From contig CAVTAS010000010.1 in NCBI GenBank assembly GCA_963732765.1, positions 496,001 through 560,000 on the forward strand: a DNA stretch of 64,000 nt. Direction: 5' to 3'. Position 1 is the stretch's first letter. Each line of letters starts with the position of its first letter. The stretch comes from JANYHF01 sp963732765. GTDB lineage: Bacteria; Pseudomonadota; Alphaproteobacteria; Rhizobiales; Hyphomicrobiaceae. Below are positions 26,882 to 34,791 of the stretch, in pieces. A program made the translations under genes and the position numbers. The notes below the pieces were generated by a model, which saw only the letters and a list, made by a program, of their open reading frames with translations, did no database searches and was not told the origin of the DNA.

Positions 26882-27211
26882 ATGGCCCTCAAAGTCGCCG
26901 CCCTCGCAATCATCGCCGCCGGAACTCTGGCGGCCAGCTTCCTGCCGAACGGCTCCGAGTCGTCAGCCGAAGCCGCCCAGTTCCTTCGCTGCGTTGCCAA
27001 CCCGATCTCGGTGGTCGCCACCGGCAGGGGCACGTGGGGCACCAACGATCGCGTCAGGAACGCCGCCATCGCCAGCTGGCAGGCCACAGCCGCTCAGTCG
27101 GTTGGCCCCAACTATGCCGACTATAACCGTTCGATGGGCGCCAGCGTCGACTGCCGTCGCGCACTGTTCAAGGTCACCTGCGTTGCTTCTGCGACACCTT
27201 GCCGCAATTAA
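26882..27211 (+). CDS. Small secreted protein of unknown function
   Basis: A 109-residue protein with signal peptide MALKVAALAIIAAGTLAAS; the RBS GGAGAA precedes the ATG. The mature part has four cysteines (LRCVANP, VDCRRAL, VTCVASATPCRN) and the recognisable segment ATGRGTWGTNDRVRNAAIASW, seen in small exported alphaproteobacterial proteins. It is not homologous by eye to the three-paralogue family on the other side of the transporter. Confidence 0.65.
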   Translation: MALKVAALAIIAAGTLAASFLPNGSESSAEAAQFLRCVANPISVVATGRGTWGTNDRVRNAAIASWQATAAQSVGPNYADYNRSMGASVDCRRALFKVTCVASATPCRN

Positions 27212-27459
27212 CGCGAAGTCTGCTCGAGAGCCATTGAGTCTCGTAGAACTCAATCAGACTCGTCGTTTCGTGCTGTTTTACTCTCCCATTACTGTTTTTT
27301 CCAAGCTCGTCATACAGTTGCAGTCTGCCGTTCACGTAAAGCAACAGCCGTCATTGTGCTCCCCTTTCATCCGCTTTCGTATTAATACGCAAGGCGGTTG
27401 GCGCGCTGTGGCCCGAGGCATCGGCCGTGCCCGCCCGAACAGGCTGGGAACGCTGTACG

Positions 27460-28140
27460 ATGAAAAAACTTCTCGCCGAATTTCTTGGCACCTTCATGGT
27501 GGTAACTGCCGTGTGCGGGATCGGCGCCTTGGCGCCTTCGGGCGCGTCCCCGATGGCCATCGCGCTCGGCGCTGGGCTTAGCGTCTTTGCCATGATGTCC
27601 GCGCTTGGCCACGTCTCGGGCGGACACTTCAATCCGGCGCTGACGGTCGGCCTGGCGGCGGCCGGGCGGCACCCCTGGGACGCCGTGCCCGGCTATCTGG
27701 TGGCGCAGCTTCTCGGTGCAATTGCTGCCGGTTTCGACTGGTTCGTCATCATCAGTGCACGGACTGGAACAGCGCCTGCAGATCTTGGAACCTTCGTTGC
27801 CAACGGCTTCGACGCCGCGTCTCCGGGGCAGTTCGCGATTGCCGCTGTGGCCCTGGCCGAAGCTTTCGCAACAGCGCTCCTGGTCATTGTTTTTGCCGGA
27901 GCGACCTCGCGCCATGCGGCCAGCATCATGGCGCCAATTGCTGTCGGTTCAGGGTTTGCCGCGATGATGCTGCTTACACTGCCGATCGACAATGGTGGCC
28001 TGAATCCGGCCCGATCGACGGCTTCGGCCCTGCTTGGCGGGCAGCTCGCCCTGTCGCAACTCTGGCTGTTCTGGGTCGCCCCGATGGTCGGGGCAATCAT
28101 CGGCGGCCTGATCGCCCGGTTCGTAACCGCAGTGGACTGA
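27460..28140 (+). CDS. MIP family channel (aquaporin)
   Basis: A 226-residue inner-membrane channel from ATG 27460 (MKKLLAEFLGTFMVV). Both pore NPA boxes are intact: GGHFNPALT and GGLNPARS. Six hydrophobic segments with the internal two-fold repeat fit aquaporins. The loop residues ahead of the second box resemble plain water channels more than glycerol facilitators, but selectivity is inferred. The upstream 248 bp carry no other gene. Confidence 0.88.
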   Translation: MKKLLAEFLGTFMVVTAVCGIGALAPSGASPMAIALGAGLSVFAMMSALGHVSGGHFNPALTVGLAAAGRHPWDAVPGYLVAQLLGAIAAGFDWFVIISARTGTAPADLGTFVANGFDAASPGQFAIAAVALAEAFATALLVIVFAGATSRHAASIMAPIAVGSGFAAMMLLTLPIDNGGLNPARSTASALLGGQLALSQLWLFWVAPMVGAIIGGLIARFVTAVD

Positions 28141-28297
28141 CGCCGCTTTCAGGCTTCCTGCGGCGATGCCTTTCTGTCACATCAACTGGTGGAAACCACG
28201 CTACGGTTAGCGCCGTCGCGGGGTCGATCCATTGCAACATGCCCGCAGCCATGCTTGGAAGAGCACGGCTGCACGAAGCATTAGAGGGCTGAGTGCT

Positions 28298-28768
28298 ATG
28301 AAGGTGAGTGTTCGAGGCGGTCTGCTTGCGGCCAGTATTTTGCTGGGCGCATTCTGCGTGAAGGCCTGGGCGGCGGCCCCGGCCGATGTGGCGGCGGCGG
28401 TGGCCCCACAGATTGTACAGGTCGTGTCCGGCGGAAGCTGGGAAGACGCAGGCAAAAGGGGGTACTATCGCGCCGTGTTGGTGGCGCCGCCAGACGCCAA
28501 CTCCGGAGCGCAGATCTTTCTGCAGTGGATGACGGCTGCGGATGCGAGCAATGGGGGCCTGCCCGCGATCTCGATGGCCGCGCCGGTCAAAGAGGTGGCG
28601 GACCTGAAGCTGCTGGACGCCGTGCTCAGCATGGAGTTCGAGAAGCCGAACGAGTTCATTCTCTATGTCGAGCCAGCCGACCCGGCGCTCGCCGCAGCCC
28701 AAAGCCTGACCGTTACCGCCACTGCGCCGGGCAAGTACACCTCGGTGAAAGGCCCGTTGCCGGAATAG
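28298..28768 (+). CDS. Exported protein of unknown function
   Basis: A 156-residue protein from ATG 28298 (MKVSVRGGLLAASILLG), with a signal peptide cleaved near AWA-APAD. The mature region is acidic-neutral with beta-strand-like segments (GYYRAVLVAPP, NEFILYVEPADPAL, TVTATAPGKY). No known domain is recognised. It stands alone between the aquaporin and helicase genes. Confidence 0.6.
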   Translation: MKVSVRGGLLAASILLGAFCVKAWAAAPADVAAAVAPQIVQVVSGGSWEDAGKRGYYRAVLVAPPDANSGAQIFLQWMTAADASNGGLPAISMAAPVKEVADLKLLDAVLSMEFEKPNEFILYVEPADPALAAAQSLTVTATAPGKYTSVKGPLPE

Positions 28769-28936
28769 GCCGACAAACGGCCAACATGCCCACTCAACAG
28801 ACCCGCTTGCGACAAGGGTGCCTTACTATCCTTGTTGCACGGCTCTGCCATACGCGCTAAGCGCAAGCTGTTGCTTGGCTTGCTGCCGCCAATGATTTTT
28901 TGGCAATGAATTGATCCGTTTTCACGAGATGACCGC

Positions 28937-30718
28937 TTGTCAGAGACCCAACCTCGCTTTTCCGATCTGGGCTTGAGCCCCAAAGTCCTGGAGGCGATCG
29001 CCGCCGCAGGCTACACGACGCCGACGCCAATCCAGGTCGGAGCCATCCCCGACGCCGTGGCGGGCAAGGATGTATTGGGCATCGCGCAGACTGGCACCGG
29101 CAAGACCGCCAGTTACGTCTTGCCGATGTTGACCCGCCTGGAACAAGGACGAGCCAGAGCGCGCATGCCGCGCTCTTTGATTTTGTGCCCGACGCGCGAA
29201 TTGGCTGCCCAGGTCGCCGAGAACTTCGACAAGTACGGAGCCCAGCACAAATTGAACATGGCGTTGCTGATCGGCGGCGTGTCGTTCGACGACCAGAACC
29301 GCAAGCTTGATCGCGGCGTGGACGTGCTGATCGCGACACCGGGCCGGCTGCTGGATCAGTTCCAGCGCGGCAAGATCCTGATGTCCGGCGTCGATATCCT
29401 GGTCATCGACGAAGCCGACCGCATGTTGGACATGGGCTTCATCCCCGATATCGAACGCATCTGCAGCCTGCTTCCGCCTAAGAAACAGACGCTGTTCTTT
29501 TCGGCTACCATGCCGCCGGAAATCCAAAGACTGGTCAACACGTTCCTGAAGAATCCGACCCGTGTCGAGGTCGCCCGTCAGGCCACTACGGCCAGCACCA
29601 TCACGCAGCGCTTCCAGTTCGTGGAAGGCGGCGATTGGGAGAAGCGCGAGGCGTTGCGCGGCCTGATCCGCAGCCAGGAAGTCAAGAACGCGATCATTTT
29701 CTGCAATCGCAAACGCGATGTCGATGTGCTGCATAAGTCACTGATCAAGCACGGTTTCAATGCCGGCTGCCTGCATGGCGACATGGAGCAGCATACGCGC
29801 ACGGCAACTCTCGACGGGTTCCGCTCCGGCGCGATCACACTGCTGGCGGCCAGCGACGTGGCGGCACGCGGGCTGGATATTCCGGACGTCAGCCATGTGT
29901 TCAATTTCGACGTTCCGATCCATTCCGAAGACTATGTGCACCGCATTGGCCGCACCGGCCGCGCGGGCAAGCTCGGCGCATCCTTCACGCTGGTAACCGA
30001 CCACGATATCCGGGCCTTGCGCGACATTGAGAAAATGACCGGGACGCCCGCCGAGTGGATGGGCAATCCGCCGCCGGAAGACGCCGGCAGCAAAGAGCGG
30101 GTGCGCGGGGCCCGTCGTGGCGGCGCAGGGCTCAGCGAACGTCGTGGGCCACCAGCCCGCGGTGGCCGCGGAGGCCGTGGCAAGCCCGAACGTGAAGCGC
30201 GGCGTCCGCGCGAAGGGGCCGCCGCAGAGGCGCCGACAGAACTCCTGGCCGCGGCGGATGTCGCGCCGGCAGGCGACGAGGTGATCGAGTCGGTTGTGAT
30301 CCGTCCGCAGCGCGCCGAGGGCGAACGCCGCGAGCGGCGGTCCGATGTCCGGTCCCGCTCACGGCGCGGCCGCGATAGTGCTGACCGCCCCCCGCGCGAG
30401 GCGTCGGAACGTCCGCCGCGCGAAGCCACTGACCGTCCCGAGCGGGTTGCCGAACGGCCGCCAGCACCGGCCCGCGCCGAACGCGCACGTCCAGCGCGCG
30501 AGCCACGCCGCGAACGCCCCGCCCCGCCCCCGCCGCGCGACGAACCGGGTTTTGGTCAACCATCGCTCGATGCTCGCCCCGAACGCATCGCCCGACCGGT
30601 CCGCGACCGCAACGACCGCCCGCGCCGCCCTGAGCGCGACGACGGGCCGAGCGTGGTGGGCCTTGGCGACCACATGCCTGATTTTCTGAAGCGACCGATC
30701 AAGCCACAAGGCTCCTGA
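28937..30718 (+). CDS. DEAD-box RNA helicase, RhlE-like
   Basis: A 593-residue ATP-dependent RNA helicase. The Q motif (YTTPTPIQ), motif I AQTGTGKT, motif II DEAD (VIDEADRMLDMGF), motif III SAT, and motif VI HRIGRTGRAG are present within residues 1-380. A 210-residue Arg/Pro/Glu-rich disordered tail follows and probably binds RNA. The start appears to be TTG 28937 (MSETQPRFSDLG), because no ATG in frame precedes the Q motif. Likely roles are ribosome assembly or mRNA decay. Confidence 0.92.
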   Translation: MSETQPRFSDLGLSPKVLEAIAAAGYTTPTPIQVGAIPDAVAGKDVLGIAQTGTGKTASYVLPMLTRLEQGRARARMPRSLILCPTRELAAQVAENFDKYGAQHKLNMALLIGGVSFDDQNRKLDRGVDVLIATPGRLLDQFQRGKILMSGVDILVIDEADRMLDMGFIPDIERICSLLPPKKQTLFFSATMPPEIQRLVNTFLKNPTRVEVARQATTASTITQRFQFVEGGDWEKREALRGLIRSQEVKNAIIFCNRKRDVDVLHKSLIKHGFNAGCLHGDMEQHTRTATLDGFRSGAITLLAASDVAARGLDIPDVSHVFNFDVPIHSEDYVHRIGRTGRAGKLGASFTLVTDHDIRALRDIEKMTGTPAEWMGNPPPEDAGSKERVRGARRGGAGLSERRGPPARGGRGGRGKPEREARRPREGAAAEAPTELLAAADVAPAGDEVIESVVIRPQRAEGERRERRSDVRSRSRRGRDSADRPPREASERPPREATDRPERVAERPPAPARAERARPAREPRRERPAPPPPRDEPGFGQPSLDARPERIARPVRDRNDRPRRPERDDGPSVVGLGDHMPDFLKRPIKPQGS

Positions 30719-30829
30719 TATCGGGAGGCCGAAGTAGCGCGACGAACCCGTCGTCGTTACGACCAGCTTGCATTATCGTCGCGAACTTATCATTGTCGCG
30801 CCCCAAATCGGGCCCGAACGAGAGGTTTT

Positions 30830-31048
30830 ATGGCCAAGGAAGAACTGCTGGAATTCCCGGGGACGGTCAGCGAGCTGCTGCCCAACGCCACGTTCCGTGT
30901 AAAGCTGGAAAACGGGCACGAGATCGTAGCGCACACGGCCGGCCGCATGCGCAAGAACCGCATCCGCGTGCTGGCAGGCGACAAGGTGCAGGTGGAGATG
31001 ACGCCTTATGACCTCACCAAAGGCCGGATCACTTATCGCTTTAAGTAA
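30830..31048 (+). CDS. infA: Translation initiation factor IF-1
   Basis: A 72-residue OB-fold protein, MAKEELLEFPGTVSELLPNA at the start and the conserved HTAGRMRKNRIRVLAGDKV core. It binds the ribosomal A site during initiation. An AGAGG ribosome site precedes the ATG. It leads the infA-maf-yacG run common in alphaproteobacteria. A 17-base perfect palindrome (31050-31066) follows the stop. Confidence 0.97.
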   Translation: MAKEELLEFPGTVSELLPNATFRVKLENGHEIVAHTAGRMRKNRIRVLAGDKVQVEMTPYDLTKGRITYRFK

Positions 31049-31820
31049 GCTACCCAGCCTGGGTAGATTATGGCCGTTTGGGCCCTCTGCTCCACGCCAA
31101 GACACAACACCGCTGCGGCTGCGTTGGAAGACTGCAAGCCTGCGTACCGAGCATGCTGCGGAGGCGCTTGCCGAGCGCAAGGCCGGCATCCGTCCCAAAC
31201 TCGTGCTGGCCAGCGCTTCGCCACGACGTTTGCAGCTGCTGGCGCAGGTCGGCATTGAGCCTGACGCGCTGCGGCCCACTGCCATAGATGAGACGCCCAT
31301 CAAAGGCGAGCTGCCGCGCCGCTATGCCCTGCGTGTCTCCTTCGAGAAGGCAGCGGCCGCGCGCGATATGCTGGCCAACGATCCCGAGCTGGCCAACGCG
31401 TTCGTGCTGGCTGCCGATACCGTGGTCGCCTACAACCGGCGCATCCTGGTGAAGCCTGCCTCCGTCGAGGAGGAAATCGCCTCGCTGCGGCTGCTCTCGG
31501 GGCGTGTCCACAAGGTCTATACCGCCATCCAGCTGATCCGTCCGGACGACAAGGTGCGCAGCAAGATCGTGGTCACGCGCGTCCGTTTCAAGCGCCTGAG
31601 CAATGCCGAAATGGACAGTTACATCGCCTCGCGCGAATGGAAGGACAAGGCTGGCGGCTACGCCATCCAGGGCATCGCCTCGGCTTTTGCCCGCAAGATC
31701 ACCGGCTCCTACACCAATGTCGTCGGCCTGCCGCTGCATGAAGTGGTGCAGATGCTGACTGCCGAGGGTTTCCCGGTGCATTACAATTGGCTCCGCTTCG
31801 GCGACTCCGGCGGGGCGTAA
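31008..31820 (+). CDS. maf: Maf family nucleotide pyrophosphatase, start uncertain
   Basis: Nucleoside triphosphate pyrophosphatase of the Maf/HAM1 fold, thought to remove non-canonical nucleotides. The core begins KLVLASASPRRLQLL and includes DETPIKGE, VLAADTVVA, SGRVHKVYT and ASREWKDKAGGYAIQG. In frame, the only standard start before the core is ATG 31008, inside infA; the next is GTG 31203, which would remove the first strand. The 60 residues between do not look like the family, so a non-AUG start or an upstream frame change is possible. Confidence 0.85.
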   Translation: MTSPKAGSLIALSKLPSLGRLWPFGPSAPRQDTTPLRLRWKTASLRTEHAAEALAERKAGIRPKLVLASASPRRLQLLAQVGIEPDALRPTAIDETPIKGELPRRYALRVSFEKAAAARDMLANDPELANAFVLAADTVVAYNRRILVKPASVEEEIASLRLLSGRVHKVYTAIQLIRPDDKVRSKIVVTRVRFKRLSNAEMDSYIASREWKDKAGGYAIQGIASAFARKITGSYTNVVGLPLHEVVQMLTAEGFPVHYNWLRFGDSGGA

Positions 31821-31822
31821 GC

Positions 31823-32017
31823 ATGGCCAAATCCAAGTCCTGCCCCGAGTGCGGCGACGAGGTCGCGGAGGCCTTCCGCCCCTTCTGCTCCAAGCGCTGC
31901 GCCGACGTCGATCTGCACCGCTGGCTCACCGGGGGCTATGCCATTCCGGCAACTGACGAGGACGAGCCCGGCGATGACGACGAGGCGGAGCCGATCCCGT
32001 CGACGGGCAAACATTGA
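31823..32017 (+). CDS. yacG: DNA gyrase inhibitor YacG (zinc protein)
   Basis: A 64-residue protein from ATG 31823, three bases after the maf stop. The zinc ligands are CPECG and FCSKRC, followed by the family segment ADVDLHRWLTGGYAIP and an acidic tail. YacG binds GyrB and inhibits DNA binding by gyrase. The placement after maf supports one operon. Confidence 0.93.
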   Translation: MAKSKSCPECGDEVAEAFRPFCSKRCADVDLHRWLTGGYAIPATDEDEPGDDDEAEPIPSTGKH

Positions 32018-32132
32018 GCTGACCGACCGGGGCGGCGCCAATTGCGCTGTCACCCGCCCACCCGGCGAGTCGCCGCTGTCGCAAATCCGTGCTACCGCTC
32101 GCGGCCGATCCTTCGACCGTAACGAGCCCCCC

Positions 32133-33080
32133 ATGCGTGACGTGCCCTCCACAGTCGTCCCGATCCTGAAGATCGAGAAGCTGCACAAGGTCTATGCCAG
32201 TGGTTTCGTGGCCCTGAAGGGGATCGATCTCGACATCCGCCCCGGCGAGATCTTTGCGCTGCTCGGGCCGAACGGGGCGGGCAAGACTACGCTCATCAAC
32301 ATTGTGTGCGGCCTGGTCAATGCCTCGTCAGGCAAGGTCACCGTGGCGGGGCACGACCATATCACCAGCTACCGTCCGGTGCGCCAGATGATCGGCCTGG
32401 TGCCGCAGGAACTTGCGACCGACATGTTCGAGACCGTGCTGGCCACCGTCACGCTGAGCCGCGGGTTGTTCGGCATGCCGCCAAACCCGGCCTTCATCGA
32501 GAAGGTGCTGAAAGACCTCTCGCTGTGGGACAAGAAGGACAACAAAATCCGCACCCTGTCGGGCGGCATGAAGCGGCGTGTGCTGATTGCCAAGGCGCTG
32601 TCGCACGAGCCCCGGCTGCTGTTTCTCGATGAGCCTACGGCCGGCGTGGACGTCGAACTGCGCAAGGACATGTGGCAGATCGTGCGCAACCTGCGCGATA
32701 CCGGCGTGACCATCATCCTGACCACACACTACATCGAAGAGGCCGAGGAGATGGCTGATCGTGTCGGCGTCATCAGCAAGGGCGAGCTGATTGTGGTTGA
32801 GGAGAAAGCCGAGCTGATGCGCAAACTCGGCAAGAAGCAGCTGACGTTGCAGCTGGCCGCTCCGTTGGCGGAGCTTCCAGCGGGGCTGGCGCGGCCAGGC
32901 TTGGCCATTGCCCCCGGAGGCAACGAACTGGTGTTCACTTACGACGCCCGTGGCGAGCGAACCGGCATCACCGAATTGCTGAACCAGCTGCGTGACGCCG
33001 GCGTGCGGTTCAAGGACCTGTCGACGCGGCAATCGTCGCTTGAAGATATTTTTGTCGATCTTGTGAAGGCAGCATCGTGA
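32133..33080 (+). CDS. ABC-2 type exporter, ATP-binding protein
   Basis: A 315-residue ATPase from ATG 32133 (MRDVPSTVVPILKIEKLHKV). Walker A GPNGAGKTT, signature LSGGMKRR, Walker B LLFLDEPTAG and the switch His in TTHYIEEAEEMADR are present. A C-terminal 80-residue domain resembles the YadG/NodI class. The matching membrane subunit starts 149 bp downstream. The exported substrate is unknown. Confidence 0.92.
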   Translation: MRDVPSTVVPILKIEKLHKVYASGFVALKGIDLDIRPGEIFALLGPNGAGKTTLINIVCGLVNASSGKVTVAGHDHITSYRPVRQMIGLVPQELATDMFETVLATVTLSRGLFGMPPNPAFIEKVLKDLSLWDKKDNKIRTLSGGMKRRVLIAKALSHEPRLLFLDEPTAGVDVELRKDMWQIVRNLRDTGVTIILTTHYIEEAEEMADRVGVISKGELIVVEEKAELMRKLGKKQLTLQLAAPLAELPAGLARPGLAIAPGGNELVFTYDARGERTGITELLNQLRDAGVRFKDLSTRQSSLEDIFVDLVKAAS

Positions 33081-33228
33081 TGCCGACGAGCCAGGACTTT
33101 TTGATGCTTTGCGGGGTCGTTCGGACCCGGAGGCATCCGCGCGTGGGGTTGGCGGGGCGGCCACGCGCAAGCAAAGACTCATGCCGGCCCGATTGGGCGT
33201 CGACCGAACTGGCAAAGGGAGAGCCGGC

Positions 33229-33990
33229 ATGAATTGGCACGCCGTCAAGGCGATCTACGGTTTCGAAATGGCGCGCTGGGGACGCACGCTGCTGACCAGC
33301 GTGCTGTCGCCGGTGCTGTCCACGGCGCTTTACTTCATCGTGTTCGGCGGAGCCATCGGGTCGCGCATCCCGACCATGGATGGGGTGAGCTATGGCGCGT
33401 TCATCGTGCCCGGTCTGATCATCCTGCTGATCCTGACCGAGAGCATTTCCAATGGCTCTTTCGGCATCTATCTGCCGCGCTTTACCGGAACGATCTTCGA
33501 GGTGCTGACGGCGCCGGTTTCGCCCATTGAGATCATGCTCGGCTACGTCGGGGCGGCCACTACCAAGTCTATTATCCTGGGGCTGATTGTTCTCATCACC
33601 GCGAACTTGTTCGTCACCATCCACATCGCGCATCCATTCATTATGCTGCTGTTCCTGGTGCTGACGGCGGTAACCTTCAGCCTGTTCGGTTTCATTATCG
33701 GCATCTGGGCCGACGGTTTCGAGAAGTTGCAGATCATCCCGTTGCTGGTGATCACGCCGCTGACCTTCCTGGGCGGCACGTTCTATTCCATCTCGATGCT
33801 ACCGCCGCTGTGGCAGACCATTTCGCTGATCAATCCGGTCGTTTATCTGATCAGCGGCTTCCGCTGGAGCTTCTTTGAGGTCGCCGACGTGCATGTCGGG
33901 GTGAGCCTGACGATGATCGTCGCCCTACTGATCGTCTGCTCCGGGATCGTATGGTGGATCTTCAAGACCGGCTACCGGATCAAGCCGTGA
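33229..33990 (+). CDS. ABC-2 type exporter, membrane subunit
   Basis: A 253-residue, six-helix membrane protein from ATG 33229 (MNWHAVKAIYGFEMARW), preceded by AAAGGGAGA; an ATG at 33181 is also in frame. The ABC-2 signature region LTFLGGTFYSISMLPPLWQ and the segment SFFEVADVHVG near the end fit the YadH/NodJ class. It pairs with the upstream ATPase. Right after its stop lies an 18-bp inverted repeat. Confidence 0.9.
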   Translation: MNWHAVKAIYGFEMARWGRTLLTSVLSPVLSTALYFIVFGGAIGSRIPTMDGVSYGAFIVPGLIILLILTESISNGSFGIYLPRFTGTIFEVLTAPVSPIEIMLGYVGAATTKSIILGLIVLITANLFVTIHIAHPFIMLLFLVLTAVTFSLFGFIIGIWADGFEKLQIIPLLVITPLTFLGGTFYSISMLPPLWQTISLINPVVYLISGFRWSFFEVADVHVGVSLTMIVALLIVCSGIVWWIFKTGYRIKP

Positions 33991-33991
33991 C

Positions 33992-34030
33992 CGGTGTCAG
34001 GCACTTGCGAAACGCAAGTTCCTGACACCG
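33992..34030. repeat. GGTGTCAGG inverted repeat
   Basis: Arms of 18 bases (33992-34009 and 34013-34030) match at 17 positions around a three-base AAA loop. It sits one base after the ABC permease stop, between convergent genes, so it may end transcription; it also looks like a dispersed palindromic unit. Confidence 0.85.
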
Positions 34031-34037
34031 CTCCGCC

Positions 34038-34406
34038 TCAATTACCCGCGCAGACCATCACGCCGACTTTGCCGTTGCCGTTCTGGGTCTTGCTCTGGTT
34101 GCAGCCTTTTCCGACCTGCACCACGCCCATCATGTTGCCGTTGCCATTCTGCGTGACGCCGGCGTTGTTGCCGCTGCCGAACTGGCCGACACCCAGCACA
34201 TTGCCGTTGCCGTGCTGATGCGCCGTCGTGGAGTTGAACTTGCCGTACTGTCCGGCGCCAATCTGGTTGCCATTGCCCAACTGGTGCGAGCCAAACGAAT
34301 TGCCCAGGCCGAACTGCTTGAGCTTGAGCTTGTTGCCGGCCTCAGCCGAGCCGCTGAGGGTGAGCGCGAGGGCGATGATGGAGGCGAAGGTGGTGACAAT
34401 GCGCAT
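34038..34406 (-). CDS. Curlin-repeat-like secreted protein
   Basis: A 122-residue protein from ATG 34404-34406. The signal peptide (MRIVTTFASIIALALTLSG) is cleaved near AEA-GNK. The mature part is made of imperfect Q-x-G-x-x-N units (QFGLGNSFG, QLGNGNQIG, QYGKFN, QHGNGNVLG, QFGSGNNAG, QNGNGNMMG), as in curlin amyloid subunits. The last unit is interrupted by cysteines (GKGCNQSK, VMVCAGN). No csg secretion genes are in the window. Surface amyloid or adhesin is an inference. Confidence 0.75.
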   Translation of the reverse strand: MRIVTTFASIIALALTLSGSAEAGNKLKLKQFGLGNSFGSHQLGNGNQIGAGQYGKFNSTTAHQHGNGNVLGVGQFGSGNNAGVTQNGNGNMMGVVQVGKGCNQSKTQNGNGKVGVMVCAGN

Positions 34407-34791
34407 GATGGAGCCTGTTCCTGTCTCTGGTTGAAGGGGCGGCCGCATCGGGCCGCATCTCGTACGAACCATGGGTCGCGAGGGGACGGGAAAAGGTTCA
34501 ATGGGCGAATGCGACCTCAGGGTACGGGCGCGCCAGGATCGACCGTTCTCTCTGCGAGAGGAGACCTCTGTGAGAGCTCAACAGATACCGGAGATCCGGT
34601 CATCCCCGCGTAGGCGGGGATCCATGCAAGCCGATGGCGGTTGACGGTGTCGATACAAACCGCAAGCTCTAGCAAGCCCTTCCGTGATGCTCACGACGTG
34701 CCACGCCTTGACATCCATGGATACCCGCCTACGCGGGTATGACGACGTTAGGGTCTGTTCGTGGTTTTGCAGAAGTCTCTACAGCGAGAGG
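34407..34791. other. Gene-free stretch holding a 148-bp-type palindromic element
   Basis: The curlin-like gene's promoter side and the cysN 3' flank. No open frame with family features was seen; the main content is the repeat at 34598-34744. Confidence 0.6.
34598..34744. repeat. 147-bp element with GTCATCCCCGCG terminal inverted repeats, copy B
   Basis: Ends 34598-34626 and 34716-34744 are inverted repeats of the CATyCCCGCGwAGGCGGGrATCCATG type. The size and ends match the copies at 17226 and 40481; the middle is different. Confidence 0.92.
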
